DNA of 64,000 nucleotides, taken from Pseudomonas sp. TH15. GTDB lineage: Bacteria > Pseudomonadota > Gammaproteobacteria > Pseudomonadales > Pseudomonadaceae. The stretch lies in contig NZ_JAEKEL010000001.1 in NCBI RefSeq assembly GCF_016651105.1, positions 1,781,001 to 1,845,000 of the forward strand, in the 5' to 3' direction. Below the pieces are notes generated by a model that was given only the letters and a program-made list of their open reading frames with translations, was not told the origin of the DNA and ran no database searches. A program made the translations under genes and the position numbers. Position 1 is the stretch's first letter, and each line of letters starts with the position of its first letter. Positions 25,310-33,986 of this stretch are shown in pieces.

Positions 25310-26979
25310 TTACAGTTGGTAGCTGAAGCTGATGCTGTAACGCGGTCGGCGGTTGAAGGTGTCCAGTGCTTCGTCGGACATTGCCTTCGCCGCCTCCAGC
25401 GCAATGTTGTAGTACTTGGCATCGCCGAATCGTAAACCGATCGCCGCCGACGACAGACTGTTGGCTTGCACCGGCAGTTGATTGAACCAGCTGCGCGAGC
25501 GGTCCAGCACCACATACGGTTGCAGAATCCGCACCCAATTGCCGTCGCGGTTGAAGCTGTAGTTGACCTCGTACGCCACCCCCAGCCTTTGTCGCCGGAC
25601 GCCTGATCGTCGGGATAACCACGGCCGAAATTCTGCCCGCCGAACACCGCGCGTTCGCTGTCGGGCAAGGTGTCGTCGCTCCAGTACAGCGCCGCCGAAA
25701 GCACGCCTTGCCAGTTATCGAAGAACTTGTCGCTCTGCACTCCGGAAAGGCGCACGCGGAAGAAGTTCAGGTCGATGGCGCTGTTGTTGGTCTTCGCGCC
25801 CATGCTGTCGAGGCCTTGATAGACACCGCCGCTGAGGATTCGCAGCTGCCGCGCATCAGCCTTGCGCCAGTCACTTTCGAAGGCGAGGGCGCGGATGTCG
25901 GTGCGTTCTTCGACGCTCAGCGGGTAGCCGACGACGTTGTAGCGGGTTTTGTCGTTGACCGCATATAACCGCGAACCGGCGGTCAACAACTCGTTGGAGG
26001 CGGCGATCAGCGGGAAAGTGAAACCGACCGAGTAACGGTCATTCTCGCGATGCGGTTTGAGTTCCAGGCCGTTGTCGAGCTGTACGTTGGTGCCCGGATC
26101 GGCGCGGTAGCGTGAGGCAGACAGGGCGAGTTGCGCGCCTTCGGCGTTGAGGAACTGGTTGTAGTCCACACGGTAGTAATGCTCTTTGTCGTCACCCGGT
26201 GGGAAGAGGCCGCTGAGGGACAATTGCTCGCCCATCGAGGTCTGCGAATTGCTACTGACTCCGAGCAGCGCCTGCGTACCGTTGCGGTTGTCTTCAGTGG
26301 TGCTCAGCGAGCTGGTGAACGGCTTGCGGCTGGCTTCGGCCACCAGCGTGGTCGCGCCGTCGGTAGTGCCCGGTGGCGGCACCTGCGCCTGAATGGTCAC
26401 GCCGGGAATGCGCGTCATCAGGGTGGTGTAACGCTCGAAGGTCTTGCGCGTCAGCGGCCGTTCGGCCTGAATTTTCGCGGCCAGTTTGTCGATCAGGTCT
26501 TTGACCCGGCCGACGTCGCCTTGCATCTGGATATCGCGGACATAGCCTTCCACCAGCACCACGCGCGCTACACCGTCATCAAAACTCTGTTGCGGCAAAA
26601 ACGCGTAGGACAGCAGGTAACCGCCCTGCTGATAGCGACGAGTGATGTTGCGCGTGGCTTCGATCAGGTCGGCGAGGCTGGTTTGCCGGCCGATCAGGCC
26701 TTTGTAATTCTCGGCGAGTTCGGTCAGCGGATAGAGGGTGCCGCCTTCGATCTGCACTGTTTTCAGGTTCACCTTGGTGCTCATCATCAATGGCTGCGCG
26801 GCGGTCGCACCGGCATCCGGCACTTGCACCGGCGCGGCGCTCGGGCGATAGGCATCGGCCGGCAAGTTGGGCACGGGCAGGTTGCGAATGGTTTCGTTGC
26901 TATTGAGGAAGCTGGGCAGGGTGTCGGCGAGGGCAGCGGAACTGAGACTGAGGAACAACAGGGACGCCATAACGCGCAT
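25310..26979 (-). pseudogene. TpsB-type outer-membrane transporter (ShlB/FhaC/HecB family), frameshifted as read
   Basis: Signal peptide (VMASLLFLSLSSAALA), a Pro-rich linker, POTRA domains (NLKTVQIEGGTLYPLTELAENYKGLIGRQTSLADLIEATRNITRRYQQGGYLLSYAFLP) and a 16-strand-type barrel with the family motif FGGQNFGRGYP. The frame breaks at a run of five C (25579-25583, G on the coding strand). One added G continues as GWGVAYEVNYSFNRDGNW to the natural end ISFSYQL, about 557 residues. ATG 26979 follows GGAG. The protein should export a two-partner-secretion substrate; the only candidate nearby is the lipoprotein gene just upstream. Confidence 0.85.
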
Positions 26980-27025
26980 AGGACACTCCATGGTCAGATC
27001 GCAGCTCAAGGCTGTTTTTCCTAAG

Positions 27026-27057
27026 AAAAAAGCGGAAGACTCGTGGGAATCTTCCGC
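27026..27057 (-). terminator. Rho-independent terminator after the Gly/Val-rich lipoprotein gene
   Basis: Arms GCGGAAGA / TCTTCCGC (27032-27057) followed on the minus strand by six U's (27026-27031). It lies between the lipoprotein gene and the TpsB gene, so the latter depends on read-through or on its own promoter. Confidence 0.85.
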
Positions 27058-27111
27058 CCTCAACCAAGCGTAGGCGCTGTAGGTGAGGCCGTCGAATCGG
27101 CCAGGTGCAAT

Positions 27112-28695
27112 TTAGCGTTTGTTGCCTCCCAGAGCGCCGGTCAACCCACCGAGTACGCCGCCCAGACCGCCACCGGTGGTGCCCCCGCTGGCACCGCCGT
27201 TGACCAGACCGCCGACCGCTGCAACGGTGCCGCCGACGTTGTTGACCAGACCACCGACTGCTGTGGTCACCGGGTTGTTGGTGGCGGCAATGCTGTTGCC
27301 GATACCGCTGACCGCGCCGCCGATCTGGCCGGTGAGTCCGGCGACTGGCGAGCCTAAACCTGTGGCTGCGCCGACTTGTTGCGTGACGTTGGTGACCGCG
27401 CTGGTGACCGGGTTCAGGCCTGCGCCCAAGGTGGCGCCAACGGTGGCCAGTGGCGAGGTCGTTGCGGTAATCGGTGAGCCCGAGCCGCCCAGCACGGTGT
27501 TGAGCGAGGCGACGGTGTTGCCCAGTCCGACTGCAGTGACGCCACCAGCACTGACGACGCCGTTGGTGTTGCCGGCGTTCAGACCGGCGCCGACATTGAC
27601 CACCGCGCCGCCGACGGTTTGCAGCAGACCAGTCCCACCGAGGCCGCCGCCCAGACCACCACCCAGACCACCACCCAGACCACCGCCAGTGCCGGAGCCG
27701 CTGCTGTTGGACACCAGACCGCCAGCCTTGCCAACCGCTGTCCCGGTATTGCTCAAGGCGTCGCCCAGCGTGTTGGTCACGGCATTACCATTGCCAGCGT
27801 CGGTGACCTTGTCGCCCAGGCCGTTGACGGCACCGCCGACTTTCGAAATCACTCCTTTGAGCGGATCACCCAGACCGGTCGCATCGCCGATCTTGTCGGT
27901 GGTGCTTTCAACCATGGCGATCACCGGCACCAAACCGGCGCCGACTTTATCCGTCAGTTGGCTGGTCGGGCCATTGGTCAGGGTGGTGTCGAGGGTATTG
28001 CCGAGCATGGTGACTTTCGCGCCGACACCGTCGAGCAATGGCGCCACTTTGGTGATCACGCCGCCGACCACCGGAACGCTGTTGGTGGCGGTGACCAGTT
28101 TGCCACTGAGGTCAGTCACGCCATTGCCGACATCCGTGACCACGCCGCCAACCGAGGCAACTGTGGTGGTCAGGCCTTTAGGATCGGTTGACAGTTTGCC
28201 GATGCCATTGGCGACACCATCGCCAAGAGTCGTGACCACGTTGCCGGCGGTGTTGGCCGCGCTTTGCACCACGCCACCGACCACAGGAACAGTGCTCAGC
28301 GAGTCGCCAATCTGGCCGACGCCATCACCGACGCCAGCCACGGTTTTACCGACATCCTGCACCAGGGTAGTGGTCACCAATGGTGTGGTGGTCGGATTGG
28401 TTGGATTCGTCGGGTTGGTTGGGTCGGTTGGATTTGTAGGGTTCGTCGGATTGGTCGGATCGGTTGTGCCAGTACCACCCGTACCACCCGTACCGCCGGT
28501 TCCGCCTGTACCCGCGGTATCACCGGTGCCGCCAGTACCGCCCGTGCCACCAGTGCCGCTTGTGCCACTGGTAGGCGAGGAACTGCCGGAGCTGCTGTGA
28601 TGGCCGCCACCGCCGCTGCTGCAACCGGCGAGGCCGAGGGAGAGAATCAATGCCAAAGCGATTGCTGATTTGCACCACACGTCTTGAGTTTTCAT
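27112..28695 (-). CDS. Gly/Val-rich repetitive lipoprotein with collagen-like and Asn-Pro-Thr stretches
   Basis: 527 residues. Lipoprotein signal LSLGLAGCSS; then a Gly-Thr-Gly stretch (GTGGTGGTGGTG), an (NPT)n/(DPT)n stretch, and ~400 residues of imperfect ~20-30-residue repeats such as VGGVVTDVGNGVTDLSGKL and GLGDKVTDAGNG, closing with GGGLGGVLGGLTGALGGNKR. Pfam-type searches often label such proteins collagen-like. It should be cell-envelope anchored or exported; its neighbour downstream on the same strand is a TpsB transporter. ATG 28695 follows AAGGA. The opposite strand is also open over most of the gene, but that is a result of composition. Confidence 0.78.
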   Translation of the reverse strand: MKTQDVWCKSAIALALILSLGLAGCSSGGGGHHSSSGSSSPTSGTSGTGGTGGTGGTGDTAGTGGTGGTGGTGGTGTTDPTNPTNPTNPTDPTNPTNPTNPTTTPLVTTTLVQDVGKTVAGVGDGVGQIGDSLSTVPVVGGVVQSAANTAGNVVTTLGDGVANGIGKLSTDPKGLTTTVASVGGVVTDVGNGVTDLSGKLVTATNSVPVVGGVITKVAPLLDGVGAKVTMLGNTLDTTLTNGPTSQLTDKVGAGLVPVIAMVESTTDKIGDATGLGDPLKGVISKVGGAVNGLGDKVTDAGNGNAVTNTLGDALSNTGTAVGKAGGLVSNSSGSGTGGGLGGGLGGGLGGGLGGTGLLQTVGGAVVNVGAGLNAGNTNGVVSAGGVTAVGLGNTVASLNTVLGGSGSPITATTSPLATVGATLGAGLNPVTSAVTNVTQQVGAATGLGSPVAGLTGQIGGAVSGIGNSIAATNNPVTTAVGGLVNNVGGTVAAVGGLVNGGASGGTTGGGLGGVLGGLTGALGGNKR

Positions 28696-28828
28696 GATCG
28701 AGATTCCTTGCACCTGTCACAACGTTCGTTGCCTTCGATGGCTTGCCGATCTGTCGCCGACAATGCCTCGTCCGTGGCTCTAATCTCAGTCGATGGTGCG
28801 TTTCCGACCATTCTCAAGTTGGTATTAA

Positions 28829-28860
28829 CGCCTTTATATATAAGGCGCAAAGCAGCGCCT
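28829..28860. promoter_or_regulatory. Overlapping dyads upstream of the repetitive lipoprotein gene
   Basis: CGCCTTTATATATAAGGCG (28829-28847) overlaps AGGCGC-AAAGCA-GCGCCT (28843-28860), about 140-165 bp upstream of the lipoprotein start. The TATATATA core and symmetric arms make a promoter/operator plausible; not proven. Confidence 0.4.
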
Positions 28861-28889
28861 AAGGACTAATACCCAGGTAATAGAGGCGC

Positions 28890-28913
28890 AAAAAAAGCCT
28901 TGAAAATCAAGGC
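28890..28913 (-). terminator. Rho-independent terminator on the minus strand
   Basis: GCCTTGA-AAA-TCAAGGC (28897-28913) followed on the minus strand by seven U's (28890-28896). The nearest gene that could end here is the MaoC-like gene whose stop is at 29880, which would place the whole tandem array in its 3' untranslated region. Confidence 0.8.
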
Positions 28914-28940
28914 CGGGAATTTTCAACTGCGAGGCAATAG

Positions 28941-29869
28941 GGCGGAAAAAACTTAAGTGATATACACACAATTAACAGGCCTGCTGCGGCTTTTTGACCC
29001 AACTCAACCCCCCTGTGGTGAGGGGATTTATCCCCGTTGGGTTGCGCAGCATCCCCTAGGATCTCAAGCGTTCAGATAGATCGAGTTCACCGGTCTTACG
29101 ACGGCTGCGCCGCCGAACGGGGATAAATCCCCTCGCCACAGAATCTTCCTATGGCCTGGTATGCGTCTGCGGGGCAAGAGGGCGGAAAAAACTTAAGTGA
29201 TATACACACAATTAACAGGCCTGCCGCGGCTTTTTGACCCAACTCAACCCCCTGTGGTGAGGGGATTTATCCCCGTTGGGTTGCGCAGCAGCCCCCAGGA
29301 TCTCAGGCGTTCAGATAGATCGAGTTCACCGGTCTTACGACGGCTGCGCCGCCGAACGGGGATAAATCCCCTCGCCACAGGATCTTCCTTTGGCCTGGTA
29401 TGCATCTGCGGGGGAAGAGGGTGGAAAAAACTTAAGTGATGTACACACAATTAACAGGCCTGCTGCGGCTTTTTGACCCGACTCAACCCCCTGTGGTGAG
29501 GGGATTTATCCCCGTTGGGTTGCGCAGCAGCCCCAGGATCTCAGGCGTTTCAGATAGATCGAGTTCACCGGTCTTACGACGGCTGCGCCGCCGAACGGGG
29601 ATAAATCCCCTCGCCACAGGATCTTCCTATGGCCTGGTATGCGTCTGCGGGGCAAGAGGGCGGAAAAAACTTAGGTGATGTACACACAATTAACAGGCCT
29701 GCCGTGGCTTTTTGACCCAACTCAACCCCCCTGTGGTGAGGGGATTTATCCCCGTTGGGTTGCGCAGCGGCCCCAGGATCTCAGGCGTTTCAGATAGATC
29801 GAGTTCACCGGTCTTACGACGGCTGCGCCGCCGAACGGGGATAAATCCCCTCGCCACGCTCCCTGTGGC
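28941..29869. repeat. Four tandem ~239-bp units, each carrying a REPIN
   Basis: Units start with GGCGGAAAAAACTTAAGTGA at 28941, 29181, 29420 (GGTGG variant) and 29659; the last is cut at about 29869. Each contains ACACACAATTAACAGGCCTG and an inverted REP pair (GTGGTGAGGGGATTTATCCC ... GGGGATAAATCCCCTCGCCA). Copies differ by scattered substitutions and one- to two-base indels. Open frames of 80 codons recur in each copy but have no ribosome site. Confidence 0.92.
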
Positions 29870-29879
29870 CTGGGATGGT

Positions 29880-30734
29880 TCAGCCGATCGGCTGCCACTG
29901 CCCGACCATGTGTTCCAGGTCATTCGCGCCGATCAGGCGCAGTTCGCCACTGGACGCCGCCGCACTGGCCAGCAACGTCACCTCGCTGGGCAAGCGCACC
30001 GGTTTGCGAAACTGCACCGCAATCTCGATATTCGCCGTCGGCAAATGATCCGCCAGTGCCGCGAGGGTGCGTGCCTTGTTCCACAGCCCATGAGCAATGG
30101 CCGTAGGAAAACCGAACAACTTGGCACTGACCGCACTCAGGTGTATCGGGTTGTAGTCCCCGGACACCTTGGCGTATTGCCGGCCAATGTCCGCCGGGGC
30201 TTTCCAGCGAGCCACCTCGGTCAGCGCCAGCGTCGATGCCAGCACCTCTTCAACCGGTTCGCCCTCGAGTTTGACCCCGCGACAGAGCATCTGGCTTTCG
30301 GCCTCCCATAGCGTGCCCAACTGATCATCCAGGGTCGTGACCAGATCGAACGTCGCGCCCTTGGCGTGGGGTTGCAGGTTCTGCACCTGCACGCTGACCC
30401 GCACACGATTCACCCCGCCCATGGGGCGCAGCACCCGAATGCGATTGCTCAGGTGAATCAGCCCCAACAGCGGAAATGGAAACTCCTTGGCCGTGAGCAA
30501 TTGCATCTGCAGGGCAAACGCCAGGATATGTGGATAAGTCGGCGGTAACAGACCGTTGTCGGCGAAACCACAAACCTTGCGATAGTCCGCCAGGCGTTTC
30601 GGATCGACAGTGAGCCAGCAGCGTAAACCCGAGTCGGGCAGGGTGGTGCCGGTGATTTTTCGGCGCAGGGCCGCCCGCAGGTACAACTCGGGCAGGCTCG
30701 GTTCTCGGTTGAGTGTGTGCCAGTCGATGATCAT
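29880..30734 (-). CDS. MaoC-like (R)-specific enoyl hydratase/dehydratase
   Basis: 284 residues with a double-hotdog layout. The C-terminal half has the hydratase-2 signature ADIGRQYAKVSGDYNPIHLSAVSAKLFGFPTAIAHGLW (Asp/His catalytic pair in D-x-N-P-I-H and the AHG turn); the N-terminal half has the degenerate hotdog. Such enzymes hydrate trans-2-enoyl-CoA/ACP to (R)-3-hydroxyacyl thioesters. The gene begins 2 bp after the FabG-like gene, so they form an operon; with the divergent thiolase they make a complete thiolase-reductase-dehydratase set. Confidence 0.85.
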   Translation of the reverse strand: MIIDWHTLNREPSLPELYLRAALRRKITGTTLPDSGLRCWLTVDPKRLADYRKVCGFADNGLLPPTYPHILAFALQMQLLTAKEFPFPLLGLIHLSNRIRVLRPMGGVNRVRVSVQVQNLQPHAKGATFDLVTTLDDQLGTLWEAESQMLCRGVKLEGEPVEEVLASTLALTEVARWKAPADIGRQYAKVSGDYNPIHLSAVSAKLFGFPTAIAHGLWNKARTLAALADHLPTANIEIAVQFRKPVRLPSEVTLLASAAASSGELRLIGANDLEHMVGQWQPIG

Positions 30735-30736
30735 CG

Positions 30737-32089
30737 CTACGCCCCCAGGACACTTTGTCCGCAGACCCGCAACGCTTGCCCGGTGAACGCACCGGTGCCT
30801 GGTTGCGCGAGCCAGGCCACCGCTTCGGCGACGTCCTGCGGCAAGCCGCCCTGGCCCAGTGAACTCATGCGGCGCCCGGCCTCACGCAGGGCAAACGGAA
30901 TGTGCGCGGTCATCTGGGTTTCGATAAACCCCGGCGCCACCGCGTTGATGCTGATGCCGCGCTCATGCAGCAGCGGCGCCCAGGCTTGGGCGAGGCCGAT
31001 CAGCCCGGCCTTGCTCGCGGCGTAGTTGGTTTGCCCGCGATTACCGGCGATGCCGCTGATCGAGGCCAGCAAAATCACCCGGCCGTTGTCGCGCAGGGTG
31101 CCGGCGTCGAGCAGCGCTTTGGTCAGCACTTGCGGCGCATTGAGGTTGACCGCCAGCACCGCGTCCCAGAATTCCGGGGTCATGTTGGCCAGGGTTTTGT
31201 CGCGGGTGATGCCGGCGTTGTGGACCACGATGTCGATGCCGTCGGGCAAGTGTTCGATCAACTGTGCGGCGGCATCCTCGGCGCAAATATCCAGGGTGAT
31301 GGCGCGCCCGCCGAGGCGTGCGGCGAGGGCTTCAAGATCGGTCTTGGCCGGTGGCACGTCGAGCAGAATCACATCTGCGCCATCACGGGCCAAGGTTTCG
31401 GCGATGGAGGCCCCGATCCCGCGAGCGGCGCCCGTCACCAGCGCTTTGCGGCCCGACAGTGGGCGAGTCCAGTCCTGCACCGGCGTGTCGCAAGCGGTCA
31501 GGCGAATCGCTTGCCCGGACACGAAAGCACTTTTGGGTGAGAGGAAAAACCGCAGCGGACCTTCCAGTTGATCCTCGGCCCCATCGCCGACGTAGATCAG
31601 TTGCAGGGTGCCGCCACTGCGCAGCTCTTTGGCGAGCGAACGGCTGAAACCTTCCAGGGCTCGCTGGGCGCTGGCGGCGAATGGGTCGGTCAAGGTTTCC
31701 GGCGCACGGCCCAGAATCACCAGGTGCGCGCTGTTATCGAGGTTTTTCATCAGCGGTTGAAAAAACTCGCGCAGCTGTTTGAGCTGATCGGTTTGCACCA
31801 GGTGACTGGCGTCGAACACCACGGCTTTGAGTTTCGGGCCATGGCCGGGAATCCATGCGGTAGCCAGGGACGGCTCGGTGCCGTAGCTGTAAATCGCGTC
31901 GGTCAGGCGGTTGGCGAAAACGCTGACATTTTCTGCCAGCGGGCCGCCGCCGATCAGCAGCGCCCCTTCGACAGGTCGCAGGCGTCCGGCCTGCCAGCGT
32001 TCCAGGCGAACCGGCGACGGCAGACCCAAAGCCCCGACCAGGCGGTGGCCGATGGACGAATTGGCGAAGTCGATATAACGGTCTGACAT
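30737..32089 (-). CDS. 3-oxoacyl-[ACP] reductase, long FabG type
   Basis: 450 residues, about twice a normal FabG. The C-terminal half is the active SDR: cofactor loop ALVTGAARGIGASIAETL, catalytic Ser in LLASISGIAGNRGQ and Tyr-x-x-x-Lys in NYAASKAGLIG, followed by APGFIETQMT. The N-terminal ~200 residues resemble a flavodoxin-like or degenerate SDR domain, as in high-molecular-weight FabG (FabG4) proteins. It reduces 3-ketoacyl thioesters, preferring NADH in studied relatives. Starts the operon with the MaoC-like gene and is divergent from the thiolase gene. Confidence 0.87.
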   Translation of the reverse strand: MSDRYIDFANSSIGHRLVGALGLPSPVRLERWQAGRLRPVEGALLIGGGPLAENVSVFANRLTDAIYSYGTEPSLATAWIPGHGPKLKAVVFDASHLVQTDQLKQLREFFQPLMKNLDNSAHLVILGRAPETLTDPFAASAQRALEGFSRSLAKELRSGGTLQLIYVGDGAEDQLEGPLRFFLSPKSAFVSGQAIRLTACDTPVQDWTRPLSGRKALVTGAARGIGASIAETLARDGADVILLDVPPAKTDLEALAARLGGRAITLDICAEDAAAQLIEHLPDGIDIVVHNAGITRDKTLANMTPEFWDAVLAVNLNAPQVLTKALLDAGTLRDNGRVILLASISGIAGNRGQTNYAASKAGLIGLAQAWAPLLHERGISINAVAPGFIETQMTAHIPFALREAGRRMSSLGQGGLPQDVAEAVAWLAQPGTGAFTGQALRVCGQSVLGA

Positions 32090-32240
32090 GGAACGCTCTC
32101 CGGCAGCTGGGGTTCAAAGTGTGGACCACGAATGGCGATCAGTCGTTCGATCCACGAGATAAGGCCTACGCTTGAACACAGAGTAGTTGGCGACTGAAGG
32201 TTTTGTCGGCGAACACAAATTCAGCAACACAGCAGAACCC

Positions 32241-32398
32241 TTGTAGGAGCCTCTGTGGCGAGGGGGTTTGTCCCCGTTCGGCTGCGAAGCAGTCGTAAAA
32301 CCTGCACACGCGGTATTTCAAACAGACCGCGCTGCATGGAAAGGGGCCGCTTCGCAGCCCAGCGGGGATAAATCTCCTCGCCACAGTGGCTCCTACAG
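32241..32398. repeat. Nested REP doublet in the fabG / thiolase divergent gap
   Basis: TTGTAGGAGCCTCTGTGGCGAG ... CTCGCCACAGTGGCTCCTAC, with the GGGGATTTATCCCC-type core diverged on the left (GGGGGTTTGTCCCC). The 350-bp gap 32090-32439 holds this element and the two promoters, which I could not place. Confidence 0.8.
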
Positions 32399-32439
32399 AG
32401 AATCCAGGTGAATTCGATCAATTTGAAAAGGAGCTTTTC

Positions 32440-33717
32440 ATGACTCAGCTGCGCCGCGTCGCGATCATTGGCGGTAACCGTATTCCTTTCGCCCGCTCCA
32501 ACGGGCCGTACGCCACCGCCAGTAACCAGGCGATGCTCACCGCAGCGCTCGAAGGCCTGATCGAACGCTTCAACCTGCACGGTTTGCGCATGGGCGAGGT
32601 GGCGGCCGGCGCGGTGCTCAAGCTCTCGCGGGATTTCAACCTGACCCGCGAATGCGTGCTCGGCTCGCGGCTGTCGCCGACCACCCCGGCCTACGACATT
32701 CAGCAAGCCTGTGGCACAGGTCTGGAAGCAGCGATATTGGTGGCCAACAAAATCGCCCTCGGCCAGATCGAGTGCGGCATTGCCGGTGGCGTCGATACCA
32801 CCTCCGATGCGCCGATTGGCGTCAGCGAAGGTCTGCGCAAAATCCTTCTGGAAGCCAACCGCGCCAAAACCACAGGCGACAAACTGAAAACGATTCTGCA
32901 ACTGCGTCCGCACCACCTGATCCCGGAATTTCCGCGCAACGGTGAGCCGCGCACCGGCCTGTCCATGGGCCAGCACTGCGAGTTGATGGCCCAGACCTGG
33001 AACATCCCTCGCGAGGAGCAGGATCAACTGGCCCTCGAAAGCCATCAGAAACTGGCCGCGTCCTACGCCGAAGGTTGGCACAACGATCTGATGACGCCGT
33101 TCCTCGGCCTGACCCGGGACAACAATCTGCGCCCGGACCTGACCCTGGAAAAACTCGCCTCGCTCAAACCGGCCTTCGAGAAAAGCGCCAAGGGCACCAT
33201 GACGGCGGGCAACTCCACGCCACTGACCGATGGCGCGTCGCTGGTGCTGTTGGGCAGTGAAGAATGGGCGAAAGAGCGCGGCTTGCCGATCCTCGCGTAC
33301 TTGCGCGACGGCGAAGCGGCGGCGGTGGATTTCGTCAACGGCGCCGAAGGGCTGCTGATGGCGCCGGTGTACGCCGTACCGCGTTTGCTGGCGCGCAATG
33401 GCCTGACCTTGCAGGATTTCGACTATTACGAAATCCACGAAGCCTTCGCCGCGCAGGTGCTCTGCACGTTGAAGGCCTGGGAAGATCCCGAATACTGCAA
33501 AACCCGCCTCGGCCTCGACGCGCCGCTGGGCTCCATCGACCGCAACCGGCTCAACGTCAAGGGCAGTTCACTGGCGGCGGGGCATCCGTTTGCGGCTACG
33601 GGTGGGCGCATCGTCGCCAACCTGGCGAAGTTGCTGGACGCGGCGGGCAAGGGCCGCGGGTTGATCTCGATCTGTGCCGCCGGTGGCCAAGGCGTAACAG
33701 CCATCATCGAACGCTGA
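32440..33717 (+). CDS. Acetyl-CoA C-acyltransferase (thiolase)
   Basis: 425 residues. Thiolase residues: nucleophile Cys91 in QQACGTGLEA, the EIHEAFAAQ segment, His382 in SLAAGHPFAATGGR and Cys412 in ISICAAGGQG. The start MTQLRRVAIIGGNRIPF and length fit the FadI/acetyl-CoA acetyltransferase branch. It either cleaves 3-ketoacyl-CoA or condenses acyl-CoA units. The in-frame extension upstream is REP sequence; ATG 32440 follows AAAAGGAG. Divergent from the FabG/MaoC operon, with which it probably works. Confidence 0.88.
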   Translation: MTQLRRVAIIGGNRIPFARSNGPYATASNQAMLTAALEGLIERFNLHGLRMGEVAAGAVLKLSRDFNLTRECVLGSRLSPTTPAYDIQQACGTGLEAAILVANKIALGQIECGIAGGVDTTSDAPIGVSEGLRKILLEANRAKTTGDKLKTILQLRPHHLIPEFPRNGEPRTGLSMGQHCELMAQTWNIPREEQDQLALESHQKLAASYAEGWHNDLMTPFLGLTRDNNLRPDLTLEKLASLKPAFEKSAKGTMTAGNSTPLTDGASLVLLGSEEWAKERGLPILAYLRDGEAAAVDFVNGAEGLLMAPVYAVPRLLARNGLTLQDFDYYEIHEAFAAQVLCTLKAWEDPEYCKTRLGLDAPLGSIDRNRLNVKGSSLAAGHPFAATGGRIVANLAKLLDAAGKGRGLISICAAGGQGVTAIIER

Positions 33718-33722
33718 AAAGC

Positions 33723-33773
33723 CCCTCACCCTAACCCCCTCCGGGAGGGAGAGGGCTGGGGTGAGGGTGTTTT
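33723..33773 (+). terminator. Long hairpin terminator after the thiolase gene
   Basis: CCCTCACCC ... GGGTGAGGG with an inner CCCTCC/GGGAGGG stem, followed by TGTTTT. It begins six bases after the thiolase stop. Confidence 0.85.
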
Positions 33774-33986
33774 CTGACCCGATGTCAGATTCTGTCGCAA
33801 ATGCCCTCAACACCGATCAGCAACATTTACCACCGCCTCGGCTATGATTCGCCGCGGTCAGATTTTCGGCACATTGTGTGCATCTGCAATGTTCATAGGT
33901 CGGCAACCCCTCCCCGACGCGCAAGGATTGCCGTATAACGAATGACTTTCGCGTGTTTGGTAATAAAGGACCCACAATAAAAGCTG

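Noticed and set aside
27119..28600. 493-codon Pro/Val-rich open frame opposite the repetitive lipoprotein
   Set aside because: It mirrors the Gly/Thr repeats of the lipoprotein gene on the other strand, has no ribosome site and no domain; a composition artefact.
29197..29678. Repeated 80-codon open frames in the tandem array
   Set aside because: They recur because the 239-bp unit recurs; no ribosome site, and they read straight through the REP palindromes.
28941..29869. CRISPR array
   Set aside because: Unit length ~239 bp with near-identical whole units, no short repeat/variable spacer pattern and no cas genes.
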